From contig NZ_JAUSXI010000001.1 of NCBI RefSeq assembly GCF_030815865.1, forward strand, positions 1,612,001-1,676,000: a DNA stretch of 64,000 nucleotides. The letters run 5' to 3'. This document shows positions 26,985 to 35,523 of the stretch, piece after piece (the first letter of the stretch is position 1; each line of letters starts with the position of its first letter). The position numbers and the translations under genes were made by a program. This DNA comes from Arthrobacter globiformis. Lineage in GTDB: Bacteria > Actinomycetota > Actinomycetes > Actinomycetales > Micrococcaceae. The notes below the pieces were generated by a model. It made no database searches. It worked only from the letters and a program-made list of their open reading frames with translations, and was not told the DNA's origin.

Positions 26985-28397
26985 TCACCCGAGGGTCCGC
27001 GAAAGCTCCTGGCCGAGAATCCGGGTGCCCTCGGGGAAGGCGCCCGGGTTGGGGCCCGCGTAGTTGAGCCGGATGAAAGGCCCCGCGGGTTCGGCGGGGA
27101 ACCACTCCGTTCCGGCCGCAATGATGACGCCGGCGGTTTCGCAGTACCTGGCGAGCTGTTCGACGTCGGTCCCGTCGGGAAGCCGTGCCCAGAGATTCAG
27201 TCCACCTTTGGGGACGTTCTCGACGTGCGCCTGCGGTGCGTGCTGAAGCAGGCTCGTGAGCAGGAGATCGCGGCGGGACTGGAGCTGGTGCCGGAGGCTT
27301 TTCAGATGGGTCTGCCAGCCCGGCTGCGTGACGACCTCGAGTGCCGCCGCCTGGAGCAGGCCACTGACATACATCGACTCGGCTGCCCGGTCGGCAAGGA
27401 TGCGTTCGCGCGCAGGCCCGCGGGCGATGACGGCGGCCACACGGACGGCAGGGGAGACGCTTTTGGTCAGTGACCGGAGATACACAACGTGGCCGGAGTC
27501 GTCGCGGGCCGCCACAGGCTGGGCTGTGGTGGTGATGCCGAAGTCGTGTGCCCAGTCGTCTTCGAGGAGGAAGGCGCCGTTTTTCCGCACGACGTCCAGC
27601 ACCTGTTCGCAGCGCCGGCCGTCCCACTGCGCGCCGGTGGGGTTCGCGTAGTTCGGCTGGGCATAGAACATCCGTGCCCCCGTCTCCGCGAAGGCGCGGG
27701 CCAGTTCCTCCGGGTCGGGTCCGCCGGCGCCGCTGGGCACGGGGATGACCCGGACGCCGGCCTGCGCCGCGGCCAGGATGGCCCCCCAGTAGGTCGGGGA
27801 CTCGACGAGGAGCGGCTGCCCGTAGCCGACGAGCGCCCTGAAGATGGAGCTGAGGCCGCTTTGGCTGCCCGGAAGCACGACGACGTCGCTCGGGGTTGGC
27901 GGGGAAATGCCGGCTGGGGTGGAGCTTCCGAGCTCGTGGGCGAACCAGGATTGCAGCTCGGGCAGCCCTGCAGCCGGGGGACGCGATAACGCCGCCTCGC
28001 CGCGGGCCGCCCGTGTTAGCGCTGCGCGCACCAGCCGCTCGGGGAGGAGTTCGCGGTCCGGATAGCCGGAATGGAACGCAATGACATCGTTCGGTGCGGT
28101 GCGCATCGCGGCGGAGGCCGGCCGCAGCGGCGCCTGTGGTGATCGCAGGGCGGCCGTCTGCCAGCCGTAATCCGACGGCCGCGCTGTCCGGACGGCCCGC
28201 ACGAATGTCCCCACGCCTGGGCGGCTCTCGATGACACCTTCCCTCGTGAGGGCCTGCAGCGCCTTCTGGACGGTGACGGGGCTGGCCTGATACTCCGCGA
28301 CGAGCGACCGGGTTGACGGCAGTCTCGACCCCGGTGCCGCGCCGGCAACCCATTCCCTCAGCCGCAACGCGATCCGGGAACTGCTATCGTTGTTCAT
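26985..28397 (-). CDS. MocR/PdxR family regulator (GntR HTH fused to aminotransferase fold)
   Basis: 470 aa from ATG 28397. GntR winged HTH at residues about 5-75 (RLPSTRSLVAEYQASPVTVQ) followed by a fold-type I aminotransferase domain with ESPTYWGAILAAAQAG, YAQPNYANPTGAQW, EDDWAHDF and the PLP Lys in YLRSLTKSVSP. Such proteins regulate vitamin B6, GABA or efflux genes after binding PLP or an amine. The start codon overlaps that of the divergent EamA transporter gene on a CATG (28395-28398), and a perfect 12-bp palindrome lies 10 bp away. It probably controls this EamA transporter and perhaps itself. Confidence 0.88.
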   Translation of the reverse strand: MNNDSSSRIALRLREWVAGAAPGSRLPSTRSLVAEYQASPVTVQKALQALTREGVIESRPGVGTFVRAVRTARPSDYGWQTAALRSPQAPLRPASAAMRTAPNDVIAFHSGYPDRELLPERLVRAALTRAARGEAALSRPPAAGLPELQSWFAHELGSSTPAGISPPTPSDVVVLPGSQSGLSSIFRALVGYGQPLLVESPTYWGAILAAAQAGVRVIPVPSGAGGPDPEELARAFAETGARMFYAQPNYANPTGAQWDGRRCEQVLDVVRKNGAFLLEDDWAHDFGITTTAQPVAARDDSGHVVYLRSLTKSVSPAVRVAAVIARGPARERILADRAAESMYVSGLLQAAALEVVTQPGWQTHLKSLRHQLQSRRDLLLTSLLQHAPQAHVENVPKGGLNLWARLPDGTDVEQLARYCETAGVIIAAGTEWFPAEPAGPFIRLNYAGPNPGAFPEGTRILGQELSRTLG

Positions 28398-28419
28398 GAG
28401 AGACAATAGTAGCGCTACT
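28385..28419. promoter_or_regulatory. Back-to-back promoters with palindromic operator, MocR/EamA
   Basis: Plus strand: -10 TATCGT (28385-28390), 5 nt before ATG 28396. Minus strand: -10 TACTAT (28411-28406), 8 nt before ATG 28397. The perfect palindrome AGTAGCGCTACT (28408-28419), with near-matching flanks, overlaps the minus-strand -10 box and lies just inside the EamA reading frame. It is a strong candidate for the MocR-type regulator's own site. Confidence 0.5.
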
Positions 28420-29403
28420 GTTCCGGATCGCCCAGTGATATCGCCGCCCAGCGGCTCGTCATCCACCCGGCCCGTACCCACTGGATCGTCCCGCGCCGGA
28501 ATATGGTGGGGCCTCTTGGGAGTAGCGGCTTTCTCGTTCACTGTTCCTTTCACCCGCCTGGCAGTAGAGGGGCTGTCGCCGTTGTTCATTGGCTCAGCCC
28601 GGGCAGTGGTGGCGGCTGTCCTTGCCGCCGCGGCACTGGTGCTGGCGCGGCAGCGCCTGCCCCGCGGCGTGCAGTGGCTTCGCCTGGCGGTGGTCGCCGC
28701 AGGGGTGGTCGTCGGCTTCCCCATGCTCACGTCCTTCGCACTCACTGCCGCGCCGGCCAGTCATGGGGCCGTGGTTATCGCCCTGCTTCCTGCTGCAACG
28801 GCGACGCTGGCGGTGCTCCGCGGCCGCGAGCGCCCACGAGCAGCCTTTTGGGTCGCGACCGGAGCGGGGGCCATAGCTGCTGTCGGCTTCGCCGTCGCGC
28901 AGCCCGGTGGCTTTGGCCAGCTGCGTTGGACGGACCTGCTGTTCTTCGGCGCCGTGCTGGCCGCTGCCGTGGGGTACGCCGAGGGTGGACTGCTGGCCCG
29001 CGAGCTTGGCCCGTGGCAGACCATATCCTGGGCCCTCGTCCTGGCCTCGCCCCTGATGGTGGGTCTTGTGGCTTTCTCCGTGTCCCGGCAGCCGCCCTCG
29101 GGCACTCCGGTGCAGTGGGCCGCCTTTGCTTACCTCGGCGTCGTCAGCATGTTCCTGGGCTTCTTTGCCTGGTACCACGGCCTCGCCATCGGACCCATGG
29201 CCCAGGTGAGCCAGGTCCAGCTCGCCCAGCCGGTGATGAGTATCTGCTGGGCTGCGCTTCTGCTCGGCGAGCAGCTGACGTGGGCGACCATGGTCGGCGG
29301 ACTCGCCGTCATACTCTGCGCCGGCGCCGCGGTCCGGGTAAGGCTCAACCGGTCGCCAGCGCCCCAGAGCCGCCCACTGCCCGTCCCGGTGGACCGGAGA
29401 TAG
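28396..29403 (+). CDS. EamA/DMT family transporter
   Basis: 335 aa, with ten hydrophobic segments arranged as two EamA halves (LLGVAAFSFTVPFTRLAVEG opens the first; LLFFGAVLAAAVGYAEGGLL the second). These are drug/metabolite transporters, most often exporters of amino acids or metabolites. A hydrophilic leader of about 35 residues comes before the first span, so a shorter start such as GTG 28435 is possible. ATG 28396 has no Shine-Dalgarno and would be near-leaderless. Divergent from, and probably controlled by, the MocR-type regulator. Confidence 0.85.
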   Translation: MRDNSSATVPDRPVISPPSGSSSTRPVPTGSSRAGIWWGLLGVAAFSFTVPFTRLAVEGLSPLFIGSARAVVAAVLAAAALVLARQRLPRGVQWLRLAVVAAGVVVGFPMLTSFALTAAPASHGAVVIALLPAATATLAVLRGRERPRAAFWVATGAGAIAAVGFAVAQPGGFGQLRWTDLLFFGAVLAAAVGYAEGGLLARELGPWQTISWALVLASPLMVGLVAFSVSRQPPSGTPVQWAAFAYLGVVSMFLGFFAWYHGLAIGPMAQVSQVQLAQPVMSICWAALLLGEQLTWATMVGGLAVILCAGAAVRVRLNRSPAPQSRPLPVPVDRR

Positions 29404-29445
29404 CAGTGGGGATTCAGTTCGAGCGGGAGTCAGCTCCGGCGGTGG

Positions 29446-29805
29446 TCAAGGGAGGACGACGGCGATCGGCGCACCCGCTTCTGCCACCCGCTCAAGCTCC
29501 CGCACGACGTCGTCCGCCTGGTCTGCCGTGAGGCCCTCCAGCGACTGGACAGCCCAGACTGCCGGGAACGTATTTGCGGCGAACGGCAGGCGCGTGGGCT
29601 CCGCCACCGACACGCTCAGGCGGCGGGCCATGGCGTACCTCACGTTGCCGTCGAAGGGATCAACGCCCGTGTAGTGGATGCCGGCCTGAACGAACCGGAG
29701 ACCGTCGTCGCCCGGGCCGCAGCACACGTCCAGCACTGCGTGCCTGCCCTGTGCCTTGAGCAGTGCGATGAAGGGTTCCAGCGAAGTTTCTGTCAGCAGA
29801 GTCAT
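29446..29805 (-). CDS. Small class I SAM-dependent methyltransferase-like protein
   Basis: 119 aa. SAM-binding motif I is clear (HAVLDVCCGPGDDGLRF), followed by the acidic residue at the next strand (YTGVDPFDGNVRYA) and a motif IV-like AVWAVQSLEGL. It is much shorter than most methyltransferases (usually 200 aa or more), ending just after motif VI (APIAVVLP), so it lacks the substrate-binding C-terminal part. It may be a compact family or a remnant. Substrate unknown. It lies between EamA and purU with no clear operon partner. Confidence 0.65.
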   Translation of the reverse strand: MTLLTETSLEPFIALLKAQGRHAVLDVCCGPGDDGLRFVQAGIHYTGVDPFDGNVRYAMARRLSVSVAEPTRLPFAANTFPAVWAVQSLEGLTADQADDVVRELERVAEAGAPIAVVLP

Positions 29806-29924
29806 TGTGTTAACCAGTCTTGGTTAAAACCCGCCGGGTGTGAACCGCTGCGCGCCCACGGGAACCCGGAACCGCCGCCGCGGGCATGCTGTCCGCGGGC
29901 GGCGTGTGCTCGGTTGAAGCGGGA

Positions 29925-30785
29925 TCAGTTAAAGACGACCGTCCGGTTGCCGTCCAAGAGCACGCGGTGTTCGGCGTGCCACTGCACGGCCTGGGCGAGG
30001 GTGCGTCCTTCCACGTCCCGGCCCATCTGCACGAACTGCTCCGGCGTGCGCGCGTGGTCCACCCGGATGACTTCCTGCTCGATGATCGGGCCCTCGTCCA
30101 ATGCGGCGGTGACGTAGTGCGCAGTGGCACCGATCAGCTTGACGCCGCGGGCATGGGCCTGGTGGTACGGCTTGGCGCCCTTGAAGGACGGCAGGAAGGA
30201 GTGGTGGATGTTGATGGCCTTGCCGGTCAGCTCGGTGCACATGTCGTCGGAGATGATCTGCATGTAACGGGCCAGGACGGTCAGTTCGACGCCCTCTTCG
30301 GCGATGATCTTGCGCAGCTGGTCCTCGGCCTGTTCCTTCGTGTCGGCCGTCACCGGGATGTAGTGGAACGGGATGCCGTAGAACTCGGCCAGCCCGGCCA
30401 GGTCGCGGTGGTTGGAGACAATCGCCGGAATCTCGATGGGGAGGGTGCCGGAGCGCTGCAGGAACAGGAGGTCGTTCAGGCAGTGGGCGGACTTGCTGGC
30501 CATCAGCAAGGTACGCACTTTGCGGCCCACGGGGTTCAGGCTCCACTGCATGCCAAAGGCCTCGGCCACCGGCTCCAGGGCGGCGACCACCTCAGTGTGG
30601 GGTGCGGTGGTGGTGGCTTCCACGCGCATGAAGAAGGTGCCGGTGGATTCGCTGCCGTACTGCTGGGAGTCCGTAATATTGCAGCCCGCCACGAGCAGGG
30701 CGCCGGCCACGGCGTGGACGATTCCCGGGCGGTCGGGGCAGGACAGGGTTACTACGTACGATTTGGCGAGCTGGTCTTCATTCAC
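29925..30785 (-). CDS. purU: Formyltetrahydrofolate deformylase
   Basis: 286 aa. Hydrolyses 10-formyl-THF to formate and THF, balancing the one-carbon pool. N-terminal ACT domain ([20 protein letters not shown], about 8-85) and C-terminal formyltransferase domain with [19 protein letters not shown] and the catalytic Asp in [13 protein letters not shown]. Start GTG 30785 is chosen because a TAGGCT -10 box lies exactly 7 nt upstream, giving a leaderless message; there is no Shine-Dalgarno. It is divergent from glyA-folD, so three folate-related genes share this intergenic region. Confidence 0.95.
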   Translation of the reverse strand: MNEDQLAKSYVVTLSCPDRPGIVHAVAGALLVAGCNITDSQQYGSESTGTFFMRVEATTTAPHTEVVAALEPVAEAFGMQWSLNPVGRKVRTLLMASKSAHCLNDLLFLQRSGTLPIEIPAIVSNHRDLAGLAEFYGIPFHYIPVTADTKEQAEDQLRKIIAEEGVELTVLARYMQIISDDMCTELTGKAINIHHSFLPSFKGAKPYHQAHARGVKLIGATAHYVTAALDEGPIIEQEVIRVDHARTPEQFVQMGRDVEGRTLAQAVQWHAEHRVLLDGNRTVVFN

Positions 30786-30792
30786 GAAGAAC

Positions 30793-30798
30793 AGCCTA
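30793..30798 (-). promoter_or_regulatory. purU -10 box, leaderless start
   Basis: TAGGCT on the minus strand, 7 nt before the GTG start at 30785. No convincing -35 box. It decides the start of purU, because longer in-frame starts would lie upstream of the transcription start. Confidence 0.5.
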
Positions 30799-30830
30799 CC
30801 CGCGCGTCGGTCCCGCATTTGATAGTGTGG

Positions 30831-30910
30831 TGGCGTCGCAACTGGCGTTTGGGTGGCTAACCACCAGGGAGCGGCATTCACGAAGACCACGGATCGTACG
30901 CCTGGGCCGA
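30831..30910 (+). promoter_or_regulatory. ZTP (pfl) riboswitch upstream of glyA-folD
   Basis: The conserved blocks of the pfl motif appear in order: CGTCGCAACTGGCG (30834-30847), a GGTGG/CCACC hairpin (30852-30865) followed by AGGGAGCG (30866-30873), and, after a variable insert, the distal block TACGCCTGGGC (30897-30907). ZTP riboswitches sense ZMP/ZTP, the AICAR forms that build up when 10-formyl-THF is short, and switch on folate and purine genes. glyA and folD downstream are classic members of that regulon. About 180 nt separate the aptamer from the glyA start; no single terminator could be assigned there. Confidence 0.87.
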
Positions 30911-31088
30911 GGGTCATGTTTTGCCGGTAGCGCTGCGCTTCTCGAAGAGCGGCCACCCCATTGCGCTGCGGCGCCCTCATAGACCTGCGCCCGGAACGCT
31001 TTCCGGATGGTGGTCTTCGACGGGCGGAGCAACGTTCCAGCCGGTAGCCTGACCTTTAGCAGTGCCCATCCCTAGCCAGGAGTTCTTC

Positions 31089-32393
31089 GTGACCACTTCA
31101 CCGACTTCCGTTAGCACCTCCTTCGTCAGCAACCAGCCGCTGGCTGAGCTCGATCCCGAGATCGCCGCAGTACTGGACCAGGAACTCGGCCGCCAGCGCG
31201 GCACCCTGGAAATGATCGCCTCCGAAAACTTCGCCCCCCGCGCGGTCATGGAAGCCCAGGGCTCCGTTCTGACCAACAAGTACGCCGAGGGCTACCCGGG
31301 CCGCCGCTACTACGGCGGCTGCGAGTACGTGGACGTCGCCGAGCAGCTGGCGATTGACCGGGTCAAGGACCTGTTCGGCGCCGAATACGCCAACGTCCAG
31401 CCGCACTCCGGCGCGCAGGCCAACGCCGCCGCGCTCTCCGCCATGATCACCCCCGGTGACAAGATCCTGGGCCTGTCCCTGGCCCATGGCGGACACCTCA
31501 CGCACGGCATGAAGCTGAACTTCTCCGGCAAGCTCTACAACGTGGCCGCCTACCAGGTGGAGCAGGACAACTTCCGCGTCGACATGGACAAGCTCCGCGA
31601 GCAGGCCATCGCCGAAAAGCCGCAGGTGATCATCGCCGGCTGGTCCGCGTACCCGCGCCACCTCGACTTCGCCGCGTTCCGCTCCATCGCCGATGAAGTG
31701 GGCGCCCTGCTCTGGACGGACATGGCACACTTCGCCGGCCTCGTGGCAGCAGGCCTGCACCCGAGCCCGGTGCCGCACTCCGACGTCGTCACCTCCACCG
31801 TGCACAAGACCCTCGCCGGCCCCCGCTCCGGTGTGATCCTGGCCAAGCAGGAGTGGGCCAAGAAGCTCAACTCCAACGTCTTCCCGGGCCAGCAGGGCGG
31901 ACCGCTCATGCACGTCATCGCCGCCAAGGCAGTGGCCTTCAAGATCGCCGGCACCGCCGAATTCAAGGAGCGCCAGGAGCGCGTCCTGGAAGGCGCCAAG
32001 ATCATCGCCGACCGCCTCAACCAGTCGGATGTTGCCGAGGCCGGCGTCTCCGTCCTCACCGGCGGCACCGACGTTCACCTGGTGCTCGTCGACCTGCGCA
32101 ACTCGCAGCTGGACGGCCAGCAGGCCGAGGACCTCCTGCACTCCGTGGGCATCACCGTCAACCGCAACGCCGTGCCGTTCGACCCGCGCCCGCCGATGGT
32201 CACCTCCGGCCTGCGCATCGGCACCCCGGCCCTGGCCACCCGCGGCTTCGGCGCCACCGAATTCACGGAGGTTGCCGAGATCATCGCCACCGCCCTGAAG
32301 GCCGGCTCCGCCACGGACGTCGAGGCCCTGCAGGCCCGCGTGGACAAGCTCGCCGCTGACTTCCCGCTGTACCCGCAGCACGAGCAGTGGTAA
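31089..32393 (+). CDS. glyA: Serine hydroxymethyltransferase
   Basis: 434 aa. PLP enzyme that turns serine and THF into glycine and 5,10-methylene-THF. Marks: [54 protein letters not shown], and the PLP Lys in [13 protein letters not shown]. Start GTG 31089 has AGGAG at 31078-31082; an in-frame start at 31062 would place the ribosome site inside the gene. folD begins 9 bp after its stop, and a ZTP riboswitch precedes it, so both genes respond together to one-carbon shortage. Confidence 0.96.
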   Translation: MTTSPTSVSTSFVSNQPLAELDPEIAAVLDQELGRQRGTLEMIASENFAPRAVMEAQGSVLTNKYAEGYPGRRYYGGCEYVDVAEQLAIDRVKDLFGAEYANVQPHSGAQANAAALSAMITPGDKILGLSLAHGGHLTHGMKLNFSGKLYNVAAYQVEQDNFRVDMDKLREQAIAEKPQVIIAGWSAYPRHLDFAAFRSIADEVGALLWTDMAHFAGLVAAGLHPSPVPHSDVVTSTVHKTLAGPRSGVILAKQEWAKKLNSNVFPGQQGGPLMHVIAAKAVAFKIAGTAEFKERQERVLEGAKIIADRLNQSDVAEAGVSVLTGGTDVHLVLVDLRNSQLDGQQAEDLLHSVGITVNRNAVPFDPRPPMVTSGLRIGTPALATRGFGATEFTEVAEIIATALKAGSATDVEALQARVDKLAADFPLYPQHEQW

Positions 32394-32401
32394 ACCCGTC
32401 T

Positions 32402-33295
32402 ATGGCGCAGACCGCCAAGGTTCTTGACGGCAAGGCAGCCTCGGCCGCCATCAAGTCCGAGCTGGCTGAGCGTGTCGCGGCCCTGAAGGCCCGCGGCGTC
32501 ACTCCGGGCATTGCCACCGTGCTCGTGGGCGCGGACCCCGCCTCTCAGCTGTACGTGTCCATGAAGCACAAGCAGTCTGTGAAGATCGGGATGAACTCGA
32601 TCCAGCGCGAGCTTCCGGCGGACGCCACCCAGGCCCAGGTTGAGGCCCTCATTGACGATCTCAATGCGGACCCCGCCTGCCACGGCTATATTGTGCAGTT
32701 GCCGCTGCCCAAGCACCTGGACACGCACGCCATCCTCGAGCGGATCGACCCCGCCAAGGATGCCGACGGCCTGCACCCGACCAACCTTGGCCGGCTGGTG
32801 CTCAACGTCAACGACGAGATCACCTCGCCGCTGCCGTGCACGCCCCGTGGCGTCATCGAGCTCCTGGAGCGCAACGGCTACAGCCTCGCGGGCAAGCACG
32901 TCGTGGTGGTCGGCCGCGGCGTCACGATCGGCCGCTCGATCGGCCTGCTGCTTACCCGGCGGGCCGTGAACGCCACCGTGACGCTGACGCATACCGGAAC
33001 CAAGAACCTTTCGGAGCTGCTGCGGCAGGCGGACGTTATTGTGGGCGCGGCGGGTGCCAAGCACATCGTCAAGGCTGCCGACGTAAAGCCGGGCGCGGCG
33101 GTGATCGACGTCGGTGTCACCCGTGAAACCGACCCCGAGACGGGCAAGAGCAAGGTCCACGGCGACATCGATCCCGCCGCTGCCGAGGTAGCTGGCTGGA
33201 TTTCGCCGAACCCCGGCGGCGTCGGTCCCATGACAGTGGCTCTGCTCATGACCAACGTGGTCGAAGCCGCGGAACGCCAGGCGGGCATCAGCTGA
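32402..33295 (+). CDS. folD: Bifunctional methylene-THF dehydrogenase/methenyl-THF cyclohydrolase
   Basis: 297 aa. Converts 5,10-methylene-THF to 10-formyl-THF in two steps with NADP. Family marks: [21 protein letters not shown] (the catalytic Lys lies in the SMKHK part), [31 protein letters not shown] and [14 protein letters not shown] (NADP site). ATG 32402 is used; GTG 32387, overlapping the glyA stop, is an alternative, and neither has a clear Shine-Dalgarno, so coupling to glyA is likely. The stop codon lies inside the first unit of a 17-bp tandem repeat array. Confidence 0.95.
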   Translation: MAQTAKVLDGKAASAAIKSELAERVAALKARGVTPGIATVLVGADPASQLYVSMKHKQSVKIGMNSIQRELPADATQAQVEALIDDLNADPACHGYIVQLPLPKHLDTHAILERIDPAKDADGLHPTNLGRLVLNVNDEITSPLPCTPRGVIELLERNGYSLAGKHVVVVGRGVTIGRSIGLLLTRRAVNATVTLTHTGTKNLSELLRQADVIVGAAGAKHIVKAADVKPGAAVIDVGVTRETDPETGKSKVHGDIDPAAAEVAGWISPNPGGVGPMTVALLMTNVVEAAERQAGIS

Positions 33296-33390
33296 ACTGT
33301 TGCTCGAGCTGAACTGTTGCTCGAGCTGAACCGCTGATCGAGCTGAACCGCTGATCGAGCTGAAGCGCTGATCGAGCTTGTCGAGATCCA
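33291..33390. repeat. 17-bp tandem array (5 copies) ending in a GATCGAGCTTGTCGAGATC element
   Basis: Five 17-bp units (GCTGAACTGTTGCTCGA twice, GCTGAACCGCTGATCGA twice, then a variant), followed by GCTTGTCGAGATCCA. The first unit contains the folD stop codon (TGA 33293-33295). It is the same element family as 25901-26000, in reverse orientation. Confidence 0.9.
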
Positions 33391-33399
33391 GGGTTTCGT

Positions 33400-33440
33400 C
33401 CCCACCCGCCCCTGGCCTCGCAAGCTCGGCCAGGGAACGG
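33400..33440. repeat. Dispersed GC-rich repeat, copy 1 (short)
   Basis: CCCCACCCGCCCCTGGCCTC followed by GCAAGCTCGGCCAGGGAAC. The same sequence recurs at 35898-36013 (degenerate, longer) and, in reverse, at 43909-43967. All copies are intergenic. Confidence 0.8.
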
Positions 33441-33483
33441 CGTAGGGCGCCTACTCCTTCGGGAGTAGGCGCCCTACGCCGTT
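33436..33483. terminator. Perfect 22-bp hairpin with TTCG loop after folD
   Basis: AACGGCGTAGGGCGCC plus TACTCC on the left arm pairs without mismatch with the right arm across a TTCG tetraloop (33458-33461), an exceptionally stable loop. No T-run follows, as in many actinobacterial terminators. It separates folD from the two-component system genes. Confidence 0.65.
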
Positions 33484-33512
33484 AAGCCGACGACGGTCCG
33501 GGCCTACCCGGC

Positions 33513-33518
33513 TAGGCT
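33513..33518 (+). promoter_or_regulatory. -10 box of the histidine kinase gene, leaderless start
   Basis: TAGGCT lies 7 nt before ATG 33526, and there is no Shine-Dalgarno. This spacing puts the transcription start on the start codon. Confidence 0.45.
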
Positions 33519-33525
33519 CGGACGT

Positions 33526-34722
33526 ATGCAGCGCCGTTTCCGGGGACCGCCCACAGCAGCCATTGTGGTTGCCGTGGCCGTCTTCGAGGTGGTGGGCACC
33601 GTCTTCGCCTCCGCCCGGCAGCCGGACCACCGGCCGCTGGATGCCCTCGCGTTCGTCCTGCTGCTCGCGGGACCGGCCTCCCTGTCGCTGCGGCGCCGCG
33701 CTCCGCTGGTGATGCTTCCGGCCGCGGCGGCGTCCGTCGCGGCGTATCTGGCGCTCGGCTACGCGTGGGGTCCGGTGTTCCTGTCGCTGGCGCTGGCGAT
33801 CGTGCTCTCCACCGCGGCCGGGAAGCGCTGGCAGACCTGGACCGTGGCCGGCGCATGTGCAGCCGTCCTGGTGGCGGGCGCGGCAGTCAGCGGCGACGAG
33901 TTCGCCCTGATCCGGGTATTCGCCGGCACCTCGTGGCTGGCCATTCTTGTGCTGCTGGGGGAGGGCGCGCGGCTGCGCACCGAGCGGGTGGCGGAACGGC
34001 GCCGCCAGCACGAGGCCCGCGAACAGGCCGCCCGCGACGAGTACCGGCTGGCGCTCGCCCGGGACATCCATGACGTCGTTGCCCACTCCCTGTCGCTCAT
34101 CAACGTCCGCGCCTCGGTGGCGCTCCACCTGGGGGAGAAGGACCCTGCCCAGTTCCGCCCCGCGCTGGAAGCCATCAAGGCGGCGAGCAAGGACTCGCTC
34201 GCGGAGGTCCGCCAGCTCCTGGGCGTGCTCCGCGAGGACGCCCCGCTGAGTCCCGCGCCGCCGCCGCGGCTGGATCGGATTCCCGGGCTAGCCGACGACG
34301 CCCGCCGCGCGGGGCTTGAGGTCAGCCTCACCCAGCCGGAGGCCGCCGTTGTGCAGCAGCTTCCGGACGCCGTACAGGAAGCGGCGTACCGGATCGTCCA
34401 GGAGGCCCTGACCAACGTGGTGCGGCATTCCGGAGCCCGGAAGGCCGCCGTCGTCCTTGCCCTGGAGGGCACGACGCCGGTGGAGAGCCCCGGAAAGCAG
34501 CTCACCGTTACCGTTGACGACGACGGCGCCGGGGCCACCGGAGTGCCGGAAGGCAACGGAGTGACGGGGATGCGGGAGAGGGCGGCCGCCGTGGGCGGTT
34601 CGCTGCACGTGGCGCCGCTGAACCTTGCGCCGCTGCATCCGGGCTGGCGGGTCCGCGCGGTGATACCGGTAGCGGGACCGCTGGCCGGCCCCTTGCCAGC
34701 TCCCGAACGGGAGGCGCGGTGA
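33526..34722 (+). CDS. Sensor histidine kinase (HisKA_3/NarX-like)
   Basis: 398 aa. Four to five N-terminal membrane segments (AAIVVAVAVFEVVGTVFA; ALAFVLLLAGPASLSL; VFLSLALAIVLST; WLAILVLLGEG) with little outside sequence, then a coiled linker and HisKA_3 domain with phospho-His in ALARDIHDVVAHSLSL (near residue 184), and an HATPase domain with VQEALTNVVRHSGA and GNGVTGMRERAAAVGG. It should phosphorylate the response regulator encoded next (4-bp overlap). The lack of a sensor domain outside suggests that it senses the membrane or a partner. An ABC exporter lies 1.4 kb downstream and is a plausible target. Confidence 0.92.
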   Translation: MQRRFRGPPTAAIVVAVAVFEVVGTVFASARQPDHRPLDALAFVLLLAGPASLSLRRRAPLVMLPAAAASVAAYLALGYAWGPVFLSLALAIVLSTAAGKRWQTWTVAGACAAVLVAGAAVSGDEFALIRVFAGTSWLAILVLLGEGARLRTERVAERRRQHEAREQAARDEYRLALARDIHDVVAHSLSLINVRASVALHLGEKDPAQFRPALEAIKAASKDSLAEVRQLLGVLREDAPLSPAPPPRLDRIPGLADDARRAGLEVSLTQPEAAVVQQLPDAVQEAAYRIVQEALTNVVRHSGARKAAVVLALEGTTPVESPGKQLTVTVDDDGAGATGVPEGNGVTGMRERAAAVGGSLHVAPLNLAPLHPGWRVRAVIPVAGPLAGPLPAPEREAR

Positions 34723-35384
34723 TCCGCATCCTGCTGGCCGACGACCAGAATCTCATCCGCGCCGGCTTCCGCGCCCTCCTGAACGCCGAACCGGACATGG
34801 AGGTGGTGGCCGAGTGCGGCACCGGCCGCGACGCCGTCCGGCTGGCTGCCCGGGAGCGTCCCGACGTGGTGCTTATGGACATCCGGATGCCCGAGACGGA
34901 CGGGCTGGAGGCCACCAGGAAGATTATGGCGGACCAGGGCCTTGCCGGCACGCGCATCATCATCCTCACCACCTTCGAGCTGGACGAATACATCGCGGAG
35001 GCGGTGCGGGCCGGGGCGGCAGGGTTCCTGGTGAAGGACACCGAACCCGAGGAGTTGCTCCGGGCCGTGCGCGTGGTCCACGACGGAGACGCGCTGCTCT
35101 CGCCGTCGGTCACCCGGCGCATCATGGCCCAGCTGGCGCTGCAGTCCCGGGCGGCTGCGGCTCCGGTGTCGCTGGCGAACATCACCGAGCGTGAGCGTGA
35201 AGTCCTGCGGCTCGTGGGCGAGGGCCTGAACAACGCCGAGATCGCAGAGCGGCTGGTGATCACGCCGCTCACCGCCAAAACGCACGTCTCGCGCATCATG
35301 ACCAAGCTGCTGGTCCGGGACCGGGCGCAGCTGGTGGTGCTGGCCTACGAATCGGGGCTCGTCCGGCCCGGCTGGGCCGGCTGA
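34719..35384 (+). CDS. LuxR/NarL family response regulator
   Basis: 221 aa. Receiver domain with phospho-acceptor Asp54 (DVVLMDIRMPETDG), switch Thr (IIILTTFELDEY) and Lys (AGFLVKDTEPEELL). C-terminal LuxR-type HTH (LTEREREVLRLVGEGLNNAE-like: ITEREREVLRLVGEGLNN, KTHVSRIMTKL). GTG start at 34719 overlaps the kinase stop by 4 bp. Target genes are unknown; the SHOCT and ABC-2 genes downstream on the same strand are candidates. Confidence 0.94.
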   Translation: MIRILLADDQNLIRAGFRALLNAEPDMEVVAECGTGRDAVRLAARERPDVVLMDIRMPETDGLEATRKIMADQGLAGTRIIILTTFELDEYIAEAVRAGAAGFLVKDTEPEELLRAVRVVHDGDALLSPSVTRRIMAQLALQSRAAAAPVSLANITEREREVLRLVGEGLNNAEIAERLVITPLTAKTHVSRIMTKLLVRDRAQLVVLAYESGLVRPGWAG

Positions 35385-35523
35385 GGTAGCGGGCGCGTGA
35401 CTCCCGGCGGAGTACGCCGGGCACCCAAGGTGACTCCCGGTGGCAGACGACCCGCCGCCGTCGGACGGCCAGACTCGAACCAGAGCCGAAAGACGGCCCT
35501 TACCGAGATTTTGGGAGCACGAC

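Noticed and set aside
26569..28353. Long frame joining the SMR protein with upstream residues
   Set aside because: The upstream part is the shadow of the MocR gene. TTG 26889 with its ribosome site gives a normal-sized SMR protein.
31062..31088. Earlier in-frame start for glyA
   Set aside because: The AGGAG ribosome site lies inside this extension, and the family starts after it.
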